From positions 1 to 64,000 of the forward strand of contig BTXY01000001.1 in the NCBI GenBank assembly GCA_036987155.1: 64,000 nucleotides of DNA, written 5' to 3'. This DNA is from Microsyncoccus archaeolyticus (GTDB lineage Bacteria; Patescibacteriota; Minisyncoccia; Minisyncoccales; Minisyncoccaceae). The first letter of the stretch is position 1. Each line of letters starts with the position of its first letter. The translations under genes and the position numbers were made by a program. A model generated the notes under the pieces. That model was given only the letters and a program-made list of their open reading frames with translations. It was not told the origin of the DNA and did not search any database. Of the stretch, positions 39,033 to 47,631 are shown piece by piece.

Positions 39033-39042
39033 AATATAATTA

Positions 39043-39582
39043 TTAACCTCCTGCAGCTTTTTTACCAAGCTTTCTTCTTATTACTTCATCAACATATTTA
39101 ATTCCTTTTCCTTTATATGGTTCTGGCTTTTTCACGCGTCTTACTTCTGCAGCAATTTGACCAACTAATTCTTTGTCAATTCCAGAAACAGTAATAACAT
39201 TCTTTTCTACCTTAAATTCAATTCCTTCTCTGGCATCAACTTTGACTGGATGACTATAGCCAACATCTAAGAATAAATCCTTTCCTTCAACTCTTGCTTT
39301 AAAACCAACTCCATTAATTTCTAGTTTTTTTTCAAAACCTTTGGTTACTCCTTCAATCATATTGGAAGTTAATGTTCTCATTAATCCCCATAAAGATTTT
39401 GTTTTTTTGTCTTCTTTTAAAAGAGAAAAAGAAATTTCATTATCTTTTATCTCTATTTTTATTTCTGAAGGAACCTCTAAAAACAACTGTCCTTTTGGAC
39501 CCTTGACATCAATTCTTCCTTCCAATTCTTTTACTTCTACTCCTGGAACTATTAATACTGGTTTTTTTCCTATTCTTGACAT
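39043..39582 (-). CDS. rplF: Ribosomal protein uL6
   Basis: Start at MSRIGKKPVLIVPGVEV, the universal bacterial N-terminus. The two uL6 domains are present and the signature PEPYKGKGIKYVDEVIRRK closes the protein. 179 residues. Confidence 0.95.
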   Translation of the reverse strand: MSRIGKKPVLIVPGVEVKELEGRIDVKGPKGQLFLEVPSEIKIEIKDNEISFSLLKEDKKTKSLWGLMRTLTSNMIEGVTKGFEKKLEINGVGFKARVEGKDLFLDVGYSHPVKVDAREGIEFKVEKNVITVSGIDKELVGQIAAEVRRVKKPEPYKGKGIKYVDEVIRRKLGKKAAGG

Positions 39583-39586
39583 ATTT

Positions 39587-39979
39587 TTACCAAACTTCAC
39601 AAATTAATTCTCCCCCTATTTTCATTTTCTTTGCGTCTTTATCAGTAATTAATCCCTTAGAAGAAGACAATATTGCAAAACCATGACCTGATTTTACTTT
39701 CTTAATTTCTTTAACCTGCCTATATATCCTCTGTCCTTGTTTTGATATTAATTTAATTTTAGTTAAAACTCCTTCTCCTTTATCGTTATACTTTAAAGTA
39801 ACGATTATTCTTTTTCCTGAAAGTCTTCCCTTTTTTTCTATTTCTTCAATCATTCCTTCTTTTTTTAAAATCTCTAAAATCGCATACTTAAAATCTGAGT
39901 ATGGAAAAATAGCTATTTGCTTTTTTGAAACAGCATTCGCATTATTTATTGAACTAATCATGTCTGCTACTGGATCCAT
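39587..39979 (-). CDS. rpsH: Ribosomal protein uS8
   Basis: MDPVADMISSINNANAV start, YSDFKYAILEILKKEGMI in the middle and the C-terminal GHGFAILSSSKGLITDKDAK with GGELICEVW. 130 residues. In E. coli uS8 is the autoregulator of the spc operon. Confidence 0.95.
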   Translation of the reverse strand: MDPVADMISSINNANAVSKKQIAIFPYSDFKYAILEILKKEGMIEEIEKKGRLSGKRIIVTLKYNDKGEGVLTKIKLISKQGQRIYRQVKEIKKVKSGHGFAILSSSKGLITDKDAKKMKIGGELICEVW

Positions 39980-39985
39980 ATATTT

Positions 39986-40171
39986 TTACCAACTACTTTT
40001 TTTAATTCCGGGTATTTCTCCCTTGTTTGCCATTTCTCTAAAACAAATTCGACACAAACCAAATTTTCTAATATATCCTCTTTTTCTTCCACACCTAAAA
40101 CATCTGTTTACTGTTCTTGTTGAAAACTTTGGTTTCTTTGCTGATTTAACTATTTGCGATAATTTTGGCAT
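39986..40171 (-). CDS. rpsN: Ribosomal protein uS14, zinc type
   Basis: The 61-residue short form has four Cys in CFRCGRKRGYIRKFGLCRIC and ends REMANKGEIPGIKKSSW, the zinc-binding C+ form typical of many Gram-positives, thermophiles and CPR. Confidence 0.95.
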   Translation of the reverse strand: MPKLSQIVKSAKKPKFSTRTVNRCFRCGRKRGYIRKFGLCRICFREMANKGEIPGIKKSSW

Positions 40172-40182
40172 AATATCTGACT

Positions 40183-40743
40183 TTAACTTTTCTTTAATGG
40201 AAAGTCAAGAAGTTTAAACAATTCTAATCCTTCTTCTTTTGACTTTGCATTAGTAACAATTGTTACTTCTAATCCTAAAATAATCGGTGATTTCTCAGGA
40301 GATATTTCCGGAAAAACAATGTGCTCTTTTATTCCCAAATTCATGTTCCCTCTTTTATCAATAATTTTAGGAGAAATACCTCTAAAGTCTCTTACACGGG
40401 GTAAAACAATATTAATTAATTTTTCAAGAAAATTATACATCTTCTTTCCTCTTAAAGTTACTTTTGCTCCTATAATATTTCCCTCTCTTAGTTTAAATGT
40501 TGAAATTGATTTTCTGGCTTTTGTTAAAACCGGTCTTTGCCCAGAAATTAATCCAATATTTTCAACAATGTATTCATTAAATCTCTTTTGTTCATCTTTT
40601 GTTTTAGGAGTAATTGTTTTTCCAAAACCAGTGTTGATTACAACCTTAATAATTTTAGGCACAGCCATTTTGTTCCCATACTTGAATTTTTCTTCCATGC
40701 CTTTAATTGCCTCTTTTTCGTATTTTTTCTTTAATTCTGTCAT
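40183..40743 (-). CDS. rplE: Ribosomal protein uL5
   Basis: Start at MTELKKKYEKEAIKGMEEKF, the usual uL5 beginning; the frame runs 23 codons further upstream into rplX. KIIKVVINTGFGK, the RPVLTKARKSISTFKLREG region and the FPEISPEKSPIILGLEVTIV tail are conserved. It binds 5S rRNA and tRNA elbow. Confidence 0.94.
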   Translation of the reverse strand: MTELKKKYEKEAIKGMEEKFKYGNKMAVPKIIKVVINTGFGKTITPKTKDEQKRFNEYIVENIGLISGQRPVLTKARKSISTFKLREGNIIGAKVTLRGKKMYNFLEKLINIVLPRVRDFRGISPKIIDKRGNMNLGIKEHIVFPEISPEKSPIILGLEVTIVTNAKSKEEGLELFKLLDFPLKKS

Positions 40744-40747
40744 ATTA

Positions 40748-41053
40748 TTAAATTTGAGCTCCACATTTTTTACAAACACGAGCTTTTTTCTCTCCTTTTG
40801 TATCATAACCAACCCTTACTCCTTTTCCACATTTTGGACAAAGTAATTTAACTTTTGAAACTGGAATTGGTCTTGGACTTTTAGCAATCTGACCTTTTTG
40901 CCCACTTTTCTTTGGACGAACATGCTTAACAATTAAACTTACTCCTTCAACTAAAATCTTCTTTTCGCTTGGAAATGATTTTAAAACTTTTCCCTTCTTT
41001 CCTTTGTCGTCTCCTGAAATTATTAAAACTTGGTCATTCTTTTTTATCTTCAT
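40748..41053 (-). CDS. rplX: Ribosomal protein uL24
   Basis: KOW motif KKNDQVLIISGDDKGKKGKV, then VEGVSLIVKHVRPKKSGQKG, and a C-terminal Cys pair set (CPKCGKGVRVGYD...CKKCG) of zinc-ribbon type. It overlaps rplN by 4 nt. Confidence 0.94.
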   Translation of the reverse strand: MKIKKNDQVLIISGDDKGKKGKVLKSFPSEKKILVEGVSLIVKHVRPKKSGQKGQIAKSPRPIPVSKVKLLCPKCGKGVRVGYDTKGEKKARVCKKCGAQI

Positions 41054-41421
41054 ACTAAATCTTTTGTCATAGTTGATATTTTTTCAAAACCTTTTTCTCT
41101 AATTTCCCTTGCTACTGGTCCTAAAATTCTTGTACCTTTTGGCTCTTTACTTGTTCCCTCTAAAACAACTATTGCGTTATCATCAAATTTAATGTATGTT
41201 CCGTTTTTTCTTTTCTTTGGTTGTTTTTGCCTGATTATTACTGCACGAACTACCTGATGTTTTTTAACTGCCTTTCTTGGTTCTGCTGACTTTACTGTAA
41301 CAACAATAATGTCTCCAAGAGAAGCATATCTTCTTTTTGTTCCACCTAAAACACGAATGCATTGTGCAATCTTTGCTCCGGAATTATCAGCCACTTTTAA
41401 CATTGATCTTAATTGAATCAT
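41050..41421 (-). CDS. rplN: Ribosomal protein uL14
   Basis: MIQLRSMLKVADNSGAK start, GDIIVVTVKSAEPRKAVKKH, VRAVIIRQKQPKKRKNGTYI and RILGPVAREIREKGFEKIST: full uL14 at 123 residues. Confidence 0.96.
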   Translation of the reverse strand: MIQLRSMLKVADNSGAKIAQCIRVLGGTKRRYASLGDIIVVTVKSAEPRKAVKKHQVVRAVIIRQKQPKKRKNGTYIKFDDNAIVVLEGTSKEPKGTRILGPVAREIREKGFEKISTMTKDLV

Positions 41422-41422
41422 A

Positions 41423-41662
41423 TTATTTTACTTTTTCAATTACTATCCATTTTTTATCTTTACTAATTGGCTTACATTCTTCAATCATCACTTTTTGCCC
41501 TATTTCAAAATCTTTACTGTCCTCTACGTGTGCCTTGTATTTCTTGTGAACCTTGTATCTTCTCTTGTAAATAGGGTGTTCTTTAATTCTTTCAACCTTA
41601 ACCACAACGGTTTTATCCATTTTGTTTGAAACTATTAAACCTGTTAATTTCTTTTTTGGCAT
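41423..41662 (-). CDS. rpsQ: Ribosomal protein uS17
   Basis: The OB-fold protein has LTGLIVSNKMDKTVVVKVER, HPIYKRRYKVHKKYKAHVED and IGQKVMIEECKPISKDKKW. 79 residues, primary 16S binder. Confidence 0.95.
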   Translation of the reverse strand: MPKKKLTGLIVSNKMDKTVVVKVERIKEHPIYKRRYKVHKKYKAHVEDSKDFEIGQKVMIEECKPISKDKKWIVIEKVK

Positions 41663-41663
41663 A

Positions 41664-41846
41664 TTATTTTTTCTTTAAAATGGTTAAAATTCTTGCTATA
41701 TCTTTCTTGTTTTCTTTAATTTCTTTAACATTCTTAATCCCACCAGCAGCAACCTTAAAACGGCTTTCTTCTATTTTCTTTTTCTTCTCCTCTAAAAGCA
41801 TTTCTAATTCTTTTTCGGTTTTTTCTTTTAATTCAGCAATTTTCAT
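41664..41846 (-). CDS. rpmC: Ribosomal protein uL29
   Basis: A 60-residue two-helix protein starting MKIAELKEKTEKELEMLLEE and ending NKKDIARILTILKKK; the R-x-x-I-A-R-I-x-T motif is typical. It sits at the tunnel exit. Confidence 0.9.
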   Translation of the reverse strand: MKIAELKEKTEKELEMLLEEKKKKIEESRFKVAAGGIKNVKEIKENKKDIARILTILKKK

Positions 41847-41848
41847 AA

Positions 41849-42262
41849 TTATTGTTTTTTAATAAATTTTGTCTTTACTGGCAACTTGTCTCCTGCTTTT
41901 TTAAAAGCTTCTCTAGCGTCTTTTTCTTCAATTCCCTCTAATTCAAAAATTATTCTGCCTGGCTTAACTGGAAAAACATAGTGATCAGGTGCACCCTTTC
42001 CTCCACCCATAGGAACTTCTTGTCCTTTTCTGGTTATAACCTTATCTGGAAAAATTCTAATCCATAGCTTTCCTCCTTTTCTTAAATAACGGATAATCAT
42101 TCTTCTAGCTGCTTCTAATTGATTACTAGTAACCCATTTAGCTGTAGTTGCCTTTAATCCAAAGCTACCAAAATTTACTTCTGTACCTCTTGTTTCTACT
42201 GTTCTATCTATTCTTCTTCCTTTCTGATGTTTTCTGTGTTTTACTTTCTTTGGAATAAACAT
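41849..42262 (-). CDS. rplP: Ribosomal protein uL16
   Basis: MFIPKKVKHRKHQKGRR start, then FGSFGLKATTAKWVTSNQLE, RIFPDKVITRKGQEVPMGGG and KGAPDHYVFPVKPGRIIFEL. 137 residues. Confidence 0.96.
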   Translation of the reverse strand: MFIPKKVKHRKHQKGRRIDRTVETRGTEVNFGSFGLKATTAKWVTSNQLEAARRMIIRYLRKGGKLWIRIFPDKVITRKGQEVPMGGGKGAPDHYVFPVKPGRIIFELEGIEEKDAREAFKKAGDKLPVKTKFIKKQ

Positions 42263-42264
42263 AA

Positions 42265-42942
42265 TTATTCGTTATCAAATTTGTCTCCTTTATATATCCA
42301 AACCTTTATACCAATAGTACCATATGTACATCTTGCTTCTGTTAATGCATAATCAATATCAGCCCTGATTGTTTGTCTTGGCAATCTTCCTTTTTCTAGT
42401 GCTTCCTTTCTAGCTATTTGAACGCCATCCAGTCTTCCTGAAACTTCAAACTTTACTCCTTTTACATTTCTATTGGTCATTACTTTTTCAATAGCTTGTT
42501 TTATTGTCTTTCTAAAAGGATTTCTTTTTTCAATCTTCTGCGCAACCCATTGTCCCACTAATTCAGCTGATGTCCAAGGATTAGAGACCTCTTTAATTTC
42601 CATTTTTATCTTTTTAGATAAATCACTTAATTCCTTTAAACCTAATTTATTCTTTTTGAATACTTCTTTTAATGTTAAAAGTCTTAATTTTTCTACTCCT
42701 TCTCCTCCGCGACCAATAATTAATCCTGGTCTAGCTGAATAAATCACAATGCTAATTTTATCGGAAAATCTATCAATCTCAATTTTTTCTACATTAAAAT
42801 CTTTTAGTTTTTTCTTTAAAAAGTTTCTGATAATAAAATCTTCCTTAAGATTTTTCTTAGGCTCTTTTCCATAATAACCGTGTGACAACCAATCAGCAAT
42901 TCCTTTTATTCTAAATACTTTTGGATGGACTTTGTGGCTCAT
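42265..42942 (-). CDS. rpsC: Ribosomal protein uS3
   Basis: MSHKVHPKVFRIKGIADWLS start; KH domain with SARPGLIIGRGGEGVEKLR; C-terminal domain with VSGRLDGVQIARKEALEKGR and TYGTIGIKVWIYKGD. 225 residues; overlaps rplV by 4 nt. Confidence 0.96.
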   Translation of the reverse strand: MSHKVHPKVFRIKGIADWLSHGYYGKEPKKNLKEDFIIRNFLKKKLKDFNVEKIEIDRFSDKISIVIYSARPGLIIGRGGEGVEKLRLLTLKEVFKKNKLGLKELSDLSKKIKMEIKEVSNPWTSAELVGQWVAQKIEKRNPFRKTIKQAIEKVMTNRNVKGVKFEVSGRLDGVQIARKEALEKGRLPRQTIRADIDYALTEARCTYGTIGIKVWIYKGDKFDNE

Positions 42943-43283
42943 TTCTTTTTCTTTTTATTTTCTTTAATTTCGTCTAAAACTAAAGTAACATGTGATGATC
43001 TTTTTTTCAAAACATCACCTCTTCCCTTAGCTCTAGGAAAAACTCTTTTCATTACTGGACCTTCATCAACAGTAATTTTTGAAATGTATAATTTATCTGT
43101 CTTTTCTTTTACATTAGCAACAGCAGAATTCAATAATTTCAAAACAGGTAACGATGCTTTCTTGACAGTAAAACTTAAAATTGATTGAGCTTCGTCAACT
43201 TTTTTTCCTCTTATTGCATCAGCTACTAATCTTACTTTCCTTGGCGATATATGTAAATATTTTAATTTAACTTGGTGTGCCAT
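42939..43283 (-). CDS. rplV: Ribosomal protein uL22
   Basis: LKYLHISPRKVRLVADAIRG start region, SAVANVKEK and the tunnel hairpin VDEGPVMKRVFPRAKGRGDV with SSHVTLVL. 114 residues with a Lys-rich tail. Confidence 0.95.
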   Translation of the reverse strand: MAHQVKLKYLHISPRKVRLVADAIRGKKVDEAQSILSFTVKKASLPVLKLLNSAVANVKEKTDKLYISKITVDEGPVMKRVFPRAKGRGDVLKKRSSHVTLVLDEIKENKKKKK

Positions 43284-43285
43284 AA

Positions 43286-43564
43286 TTATTTCTTTTCTAA
43301 TTCTCTTTGCATTTTACCTCCGTGTCTTGAAAATTTGGTTGTTGGAGAAAACTCTCCTAATTTATGCCCAACCATTTCTTCTGTCACTCTTACAGGTATA
43401 AAATCTTTACCATTATGAACTGCAAATGTGTATCCTATCATCTCAGGTGTTATTGTGCAAGCCCTTGACCATGTTTTAATAAGCCCATCATCTGGCTTTA
43501 CTTTGCTCATCTTTTCAATTAATCTTGGATCCACGTATGGTCCTTTTTTTAAACTTCTTGACAT
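43286..43564 (-). CDS. rpsS: Ribosomal protein uS19
   Basis: MSRSLKKGPYVDPRLIEKM start, IKTWSRACTITPEMIGYTFA, VHNGKDFIPVRVTEEMVGHK and LGEFSPTTKFSRHGGK. 92 residues. Confidence 0.96.
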   Translation of the reverse strand: MSRSLKKGPYVDPRLIEKMSKVKPDDGLIKTWSRACTITPEMIGYTFAVHNGKDFIPVRVTEEMVGHKLGEFSPTTKFSRHGGKMQRELEKK

Positions 43565-43565
43565 A

Positions 43566-44369
43566 TTATTTTCTCTTTTTCTTAATTCTTCTTTGAACTA
43601 TTAATTTTGTTGTCCACTTGTTTCTTTTTCTTGTTCTAACTCCTAATGCTGGCTTTCCTTGTGGTGTCTTGGGATGCTTTAATCCAATTGGTTGCCTTCC
43701 TTCTCCACCTCCATGAGGATGATCACAAGGATTCATTACTGTTCCTCTAACATGAGGTCTTTTTCCTTTTCTTCTTGATTTTCCTGCTGTGTTCCAGCGA
43801 ATAAATCTGTATTCTGAATTAGAAACCGTTCCAATAGAAGCATAGCATTCTCCGGGAATTTTTCTAATTTCTGAAGAAGGCATTTTTACATTAGCATAAC
43901 CAGCGTCATAACTCAAAATTGTTGCTCCTGCTCCTGCTGAACGAACAATCTTTCCTCCTTTTTCTGGCTCTAATTCAATATTATATATCATTGTTCCTTC
44001 AGGAATGTTTTTAATTTTCATTCTGTTTCCAACCTTAACTTCTGTTTTCTCTGAAGCTATTACCTTGTCTCCAATTTTTAATCCTTCTGGAGCAATAATA
44101 TACTTTTTTTCATTGTCTTCGTATTTTAATAATGCAAGAAAAGCGTTTCTGTTTGGATCATATTCAATTGCCATAACTTCCCCATAAACGCCTTTCTTTG
44201 TTTGCCCAAAATCAACTAAACGAATTAATTTTCTTGCTCCTCCACCAATATGTCTTGAAGTAATTCTTCCAGAACTTCCTCTTCCTCCAGTTTTCTTAAC
44301 TCTCAAAAGCAAACCTTTTTCTGGTTTTTTCTTGGTTAATAAATTTGTTCTTTTTATCTTCTTTTTCAT
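43566..44369 (-). CDS. rplB: Ribosomal protein uL2, N-terminus shortened
   Basis: From LLTKKKPEKGLLLRVKKTGG onward the sequence is standard (RHIGGGARKLIRLVDF, GDKVIASE, RSAGAGATILSYD, RGTVMNPCDHPHGGGEGRQP). The usual first 15 or so residues with the KxxxPTSPGRR segment are missing: the protein opens MKKKIKRTN. ATG 44369 is chosen over one four codons upstream that would overlap rplW. Confidence 0.94.
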   Translation of the reverse strand: MKKKIKRTNLLTKKKPEKGLLLRVKKTGGRGSSGRITSRHIGGGARKLIRLVDFGQTKKGVYGEVMAIEYDPNRNAFLALLKYEDNEKKYIIAPEGLKIGDKVIASEKTEVKVGNRMKIKNIPEGTMIYNIELEPEKGGKIVRSAGAGATILSYDAGYANVKMPSSEIRKIPGECYASIGTVSNSEYRFIRWNTAGKSRRKGKRPHVRGTVMNPCDHPHGGGEGRQPIGLKHPKTPQGKPALGVRTRKRNKWTTKLIVQRRIKKKRK

Positions 44370-44370
44370 A

Positions 44371-44700
44371 CTACTTTGCAATTAATTCGATTTTTTGTCC
44401 TTCTTTTAATTTAACAATTGCTTTCTTGTATCCACTTTTAAATCCACTTATTTTTCTCCCTTCAAATTTTCTTTTTCTTGGAATATTAACAATCATTACT
44501 TTTTCTACTTCTACATTGTATTGTCCTTGAACAGCGTCTTTAATCTGCTTTTTATTACTATCTCTACTTACTTTAAAAACATAAAAATTGTCCTGCTCCA
44601 TTCTTGCTGATTTTTCTGTAATACAAGGACTAAGCAAAACTCCAAATAATTTTGGCCCCTCTATTCTCTCTTCTTTTTTCTTAAAAACTTTTAAAGCCAT
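44371..44700 (-). CDS. rplW: Ribosomal protein uL23
   Basis: LLSPCITEKSARMEQDNFYV, VQGQYNVEVEKVMIVNIPRK and KKAIVKLKEGQKIELI are the family landmarks. 109 residues, with a short extra basic N-terminus. Confidence 0.92.
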   Translation of the reverse strand: MALKVFKKKEERIEGPKLFGVLLSPCITEKSARMEQDNFYVFKVSRDSNKKQIKDAVQGQYNVEVEKVMIVNIPRKRKFEGRKISGFKSGYKKAIVKLKEGQKIELIAK

Positions 44701-44701
44701 A

Positions 44702-45286
44702 TTATTTATTTATTGATTTCTTAATCTCTTCTAAGCAATCTTTTGTTAAAACTATTTTCTTAAAAGTCAAAACATCTAAACAGTTTAAATCTTTTGCTTG
44801 AATTGTTTTTGTCTTGGGAATATTTCTAAAAGCAAGGATAGTCAGTTTGTCTAATTGATTTAAAACAATTAATGCGCTTTCTGATATAGAGCTCTTTATT
44901 AAAAATTCTTTTGCTTCTTTTGTTTTTGTTACTTTAATTTCAGGAACAATAACAATGTTGTTAGTTTTTTCTTTTTCTTCAATAATTTCTAGCAATGCTT
45001 TTCTTCTAATTTTTTTTGGTATTGTTCTTTTAAAATTAATTTCATTTCTTGGACCAAAAGTTACTCCTCCACCAACCCATATTGGTGATCTACTTGATCC
45101 ATGTCTTGCTCTTCCTGTTCCTTTTTGCCTCCAAGGCTTTTTACCTCCTCCACTTACTTCTCCTCTGGTTTTAGTGTGAGCAATAGACTTTCTCCTGTTT
45201 GACAATTGAGAAACAGCTACTTGATAAACAAGATTAGAGTTAAAAGGACTATTTTCCTTATTCTTTTTTGTTACTGCTTTTTTCAT
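44702..45286 (-). CDS. rplD: Ribosomal protein uL4, N-terminus altered
   Basis: QVAVSQLSNRRKSIAHTKTR, GGKKPWRQKGTGRARHGSSR, SPIWVGGGVTFGPR and the C-terminal Rossmann-like part are clear. The usual N-terminal beta strands (about 20 residues) are replaced by a short Lys/Asn-rich start. In E. coli uL4 autoregulates the S10 operon; a hairpin lies upstream of rplC here. Confidence 0.93.
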   Translation of the reverse strand: MKKAVTKKNKENSPFNSNLVYQVAVSQLSNRRKSIAHTKTRGEVSGGGKKPWRQKGTGRARHGSSRSPIWVGGGVTFGPRNEINFKRTIPKKIRRKALLEIIEEKEKTNNIVIVPEIKVTKTKEAKEFLIKSSISESALIVLNQLDKLTILAFRNIPKTKTIQAKDLNCLDVLTFKKIVLTKDCLEEIKKSINK

Positions 45287-45870
45287 AATCCTCTTATCTC
45301 TAATAATGTTCCGCGTCTTCCTGGAACTGCTCCTTTAACAGCAATTACTTTATTAGCATTATCAACCCTTATTATTTCTAAACCCTTAACACTTATTCTA
45401 TCACTTCCCATTCTTCCAGGCATTCTTCTTCCCTTAATAACTCTTCCTGGAACACTACAACCAATTGAACCAATTGTTCTTTGTTCGTGTTTTACTCCAT
45501 GAGAAGCTTCTTTTCCATGAAAACCCCATCTTTTCATTCCACCTTGAAATCCTTTTCCCTTTGAAATACCGGAAACTTTCACTTTGTCTCCTTCCTCAAA
45601 AATACTTGGCTCTATATTATCTCCCACTTTCATCTCTCCTTCTTCACATTTAAATTCTTTTACATACCTAAAAGGAGTTTTAGTTTTTTTAACTTTGCCT
45701 TCTTTTAATTTTTCAAAACCAATCTTTACTGCTGAATATCCGTCTTTTTCTTTTGTTTTAACCTGAAGCACACTGCAAACATCAGTATCAATCAAAGTAA
45801 CAGGAATAACATTCCCTTCTTTATCATATACTTGCGTCATTTCAATTTTTTTACCTAATATGCACTTCAT
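45283..45870 (-). CDS. rplC: Ribosomal protein uL3
   Basis: KCILGKKIEMTQVYDKEGNV start, VTLIDTDVCSVLQVKT, VSGISKGKGFQGGMKRWGFH and RTIGSIGCSVPGRVIKGRRM. 195 residues; overlaps rplD by 4 nt. Confidence 0.96.
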   Translation of the reverse strand: MKCILGKKIEMTQVYDKEGNVIPVTLIDTDVCSVLQVKTKEKDGYSAVKIGFEKLKEGKVKKTKTPFRYVKEFKCEEGEMKVGDNIEPSIFEEGDKVKVSGISKGKGFQGGMKRWGFHGKEASHGVKHEQRTIGSIGCSVPGRVIKGRRMPGRMGSDRISVKGLEIIRVDNANKVIAVKGAVPGRRGTLLEIRGL

Positions 45871-45880
45871 GTTTTGTAAT

Positions 45881-45900
45881 AAAAAATGGGCTCCAGCCCA
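45881..45900 (-). terminator. Intrinsic terminator/attenuator between rpsJ and rplC
   Basis: On the minus strand TGGGCT-GG-AGCCCA is followed by TTTTTTATT, a compact canonical terminator inside the S10 operon, in an 86-nt gap where other gaps are under 12 nt. It would let rpsJ and tuf be expressed above the downstream r-proteins, or act as a regulated attenuator. Confidence 0.75.
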
Positions 45901-45956
45901 CCTTAATTAGACTAGTCGGCCTTTTTTATTAAATTTTATTTATTTGTATTTGTTCA

Positions 45957-46304
45957 TTACAAAATACTTTTAATTTCTGTATCCACACCAGCTGGCAAAG
46001 TTAAGGATTTTAAAGCCTCTACTACCTTTTGATTAGGATTCAAAATATCGATCAATCTCTTATGGACTCTCATTTCAAATTGCTCTCTTGCGTTCTTGTG
46101 AACAAAAGTTGACCTATTAACAGTAAACTTACTTATTTCTACTGGTAATGGAATTGGTCCAGTAACAGTTACACCAGAACGAACAGCAATATCAATGATT
46201 TGTTGAGCGCTTTTATCAATTACTTTATGATCATAAGCGCGCAACTTTATCCTTAACTTTGGTACTACTTCTTTCTTTGTTGATTTTTTAAGAGCAGCTG
46301 GCAT
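45957..46304 (-). CDS. rpsJ: Ribosomal protein uS10
   Basis: KLRIKLRAYDHKVIDKSAQQ, GVTVTGPIPLPVEISKFTV and RSTFVHKNAREQFEMRVHKR with NPNQKVVEALKSLTLPAGVD. The first 15 residues are a basic extension. 115 residues. Confidence 0.96.
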   Translation of the reverse strand: MPAALKKSTKKEVVPKLRIKLRAYDHKVIDKSAQQIIDIAVRSGVTVTGPIPLPVEISKFTVNRSTFVHKNAREQFEMRVHKRLIDILNPNQKVVEALKSLTLPAGVDTEIKSIL

Positions 46305-46314
46305 TTCTTTTCAA

Positions 46315-47508
46315 CTATTTAATAATCTTTGTTATAACTCCTGCACCTACTGTTTTTCCACCTTCTCTAATAGCAAAACCAAATTTTTCTTCCATGGCTG
46401 CTGGTACAATTAATTTAACAGTAACATCAACTGTGTCTCCAGGCATAACCATTTCTACTCCTGGCTTTAAAATAACATCTCCTGTAATATCAGCTGTTCT
46501 GATAAAAAACTGTGGTTTGTAACCAGAGAAAAATGGAGTATGTCTTCCACCTTCTTCCTTTGTTAAAATATATATCTGAGCTTCAAATTCAGTGTGAGGA
46601 GTAATTGTTCCTGGTTTAGCTAAAACTTGACCTCTTTCAATGTCTTCTTTCTTTAGACCTCTTAAAAGAGCACCAACGTTATCTCCAGCACTTCCTTGGT
46701 TTAATGATTTGTTAAACATCTCAACTGAAACAACTGTTGTTTTTTGAGTTGGTCTAATACCAACGATTTCAATTTCTTCGTTAGCATTAATGATTCCTCT
46801 TTCAATTCTTCCTGTTGCAACAGTTCCTCTTCCTTCAATAGAGAAAACATCTTCAACTGCCATAAGGAATGGCTTTTCAGTATCTCTTACTGGCTCTGGA
46901 ATATATGTATCTAATTGCTCAGCCAAATCATATATTGGTTTTAAATTAGGATCATCAGCTGAAGTAGCTTCTGTTGCTTTTAAAGCAGATCCTCTGATTA
47001 CAGGCAATGTGTCTCCTGGGAATTCATATTTCTTTAATAATTCTCTTACTTCGCTTTCAACTAAATCAATCATTTCTGGGTCATCAACCATATCGCACTT
47101 GTTCAAAAATACAATAATTGATGGCAAGCCAACTTGTTTAGCTAAAAGAATATGCTCTCTTGTTTGAGGCATAGGACCATCAGTAGCTGCAACAACTAAA
47201 ATAGCACCATCCATTTGAGCAGCACCAGTAATCATGTTCTTAATATAGTCAGCATGGCCTGGACAATCAATATGAGCATAATGTCTCTTTTCTGTTTCAT
47301 ATTCTAAGTGAGAGATATTAATAGTAACTCCTCTTGCTTTTTCTTCAGGAGCTGAATCGATTTGGTCAACAGACCTTTCTTTAACATTGCCGCCTTTTAA
47401 AGCTAAGGCATGCAAAATAGCCGCGCTCAAGGTAGTTTTACCATGGTCAACGTGGCCGATTGTTCCCACATTTAAGTGGGGTTTTGTTCTTTCAAATACT
47501 TCTGCCAT
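46315..47508 (-). CDS. tuf: Elongation factor Tu
   Basis: GTPase motifs HVDHGKTTLSAA (G1), RGVTINISH (G2), DCPGHADYI (G3) and NKCDMVDD (G4) lead domains II and III (RTADITGDVIL, MVMPGDTVDVTV). At 397 residues it is standard. It delivers aminoacyl-tRNA to the ribosome. It has its own promoter upstream in addition to read-through from fusA. Confidence 0.98.
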   Translation of the reverse strand: MAEVFERTKPHLNVGTIGHVDHGKTTLSAAILHALALKGGNVKERSVDQIDSAPEEKARGVTINISHLEYETEKRHYAHIDCPGHADYIKNMITGAAQMDGAILVVAATDGPMPQTREHILLAKQVGLPSIIVFLNKCDMVDDPEMIDLVESEVRELLKKYEFPGDTLPVIRGSALKATEATSADDPNLKPIYDLAEQLDTYIPEPVRDTEKPFLMAVEDVFSIEGRGTVATGRIERGIINANEEIEIVGIRPTQKTTVVSVEMFNKSLNQGSAGDNVGALLRGLKKEDIERGQVLAKPGTITPHTEFEAQIYILTKEEGGRHTPFFSGYKPQFFIRTADITGDVILKPGVEMVMPGDTVDVTVKLIVPAAMEEKFGFAIREGGKTVGAGVITKIIK

Positions 47509-47599
47509 AATTTTATTAATAAATTTATGAGACTAAAGATTTAGAGGATCCATAATCTCAATATTTATATATTTTAATCTTTATTATTAATACTTATCT

Positions 47600-47627
47600 A
47601 TTTTAACTAAAAATTGAAAAAAGTCAA
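47600..47627 (-). promoter_or_regulatory. Internal promoter for tuf-rpsJ
   Basis: On the minus strand TTGACT (47627-47622), 16-bp spacer, TAAAAT (47605-47600). The leader of about 85 nt has arms GAGATTA and TAGTCTC that can form a hairpin. Confidence 0.65.
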
Positions 47628-47631
47628 TATT

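Noticed and set aside
47509..47631. Riboswitch in the tuf leader
   Set aside because: Only one weak hairpin is visible and no known riboswitch core could be recognised.
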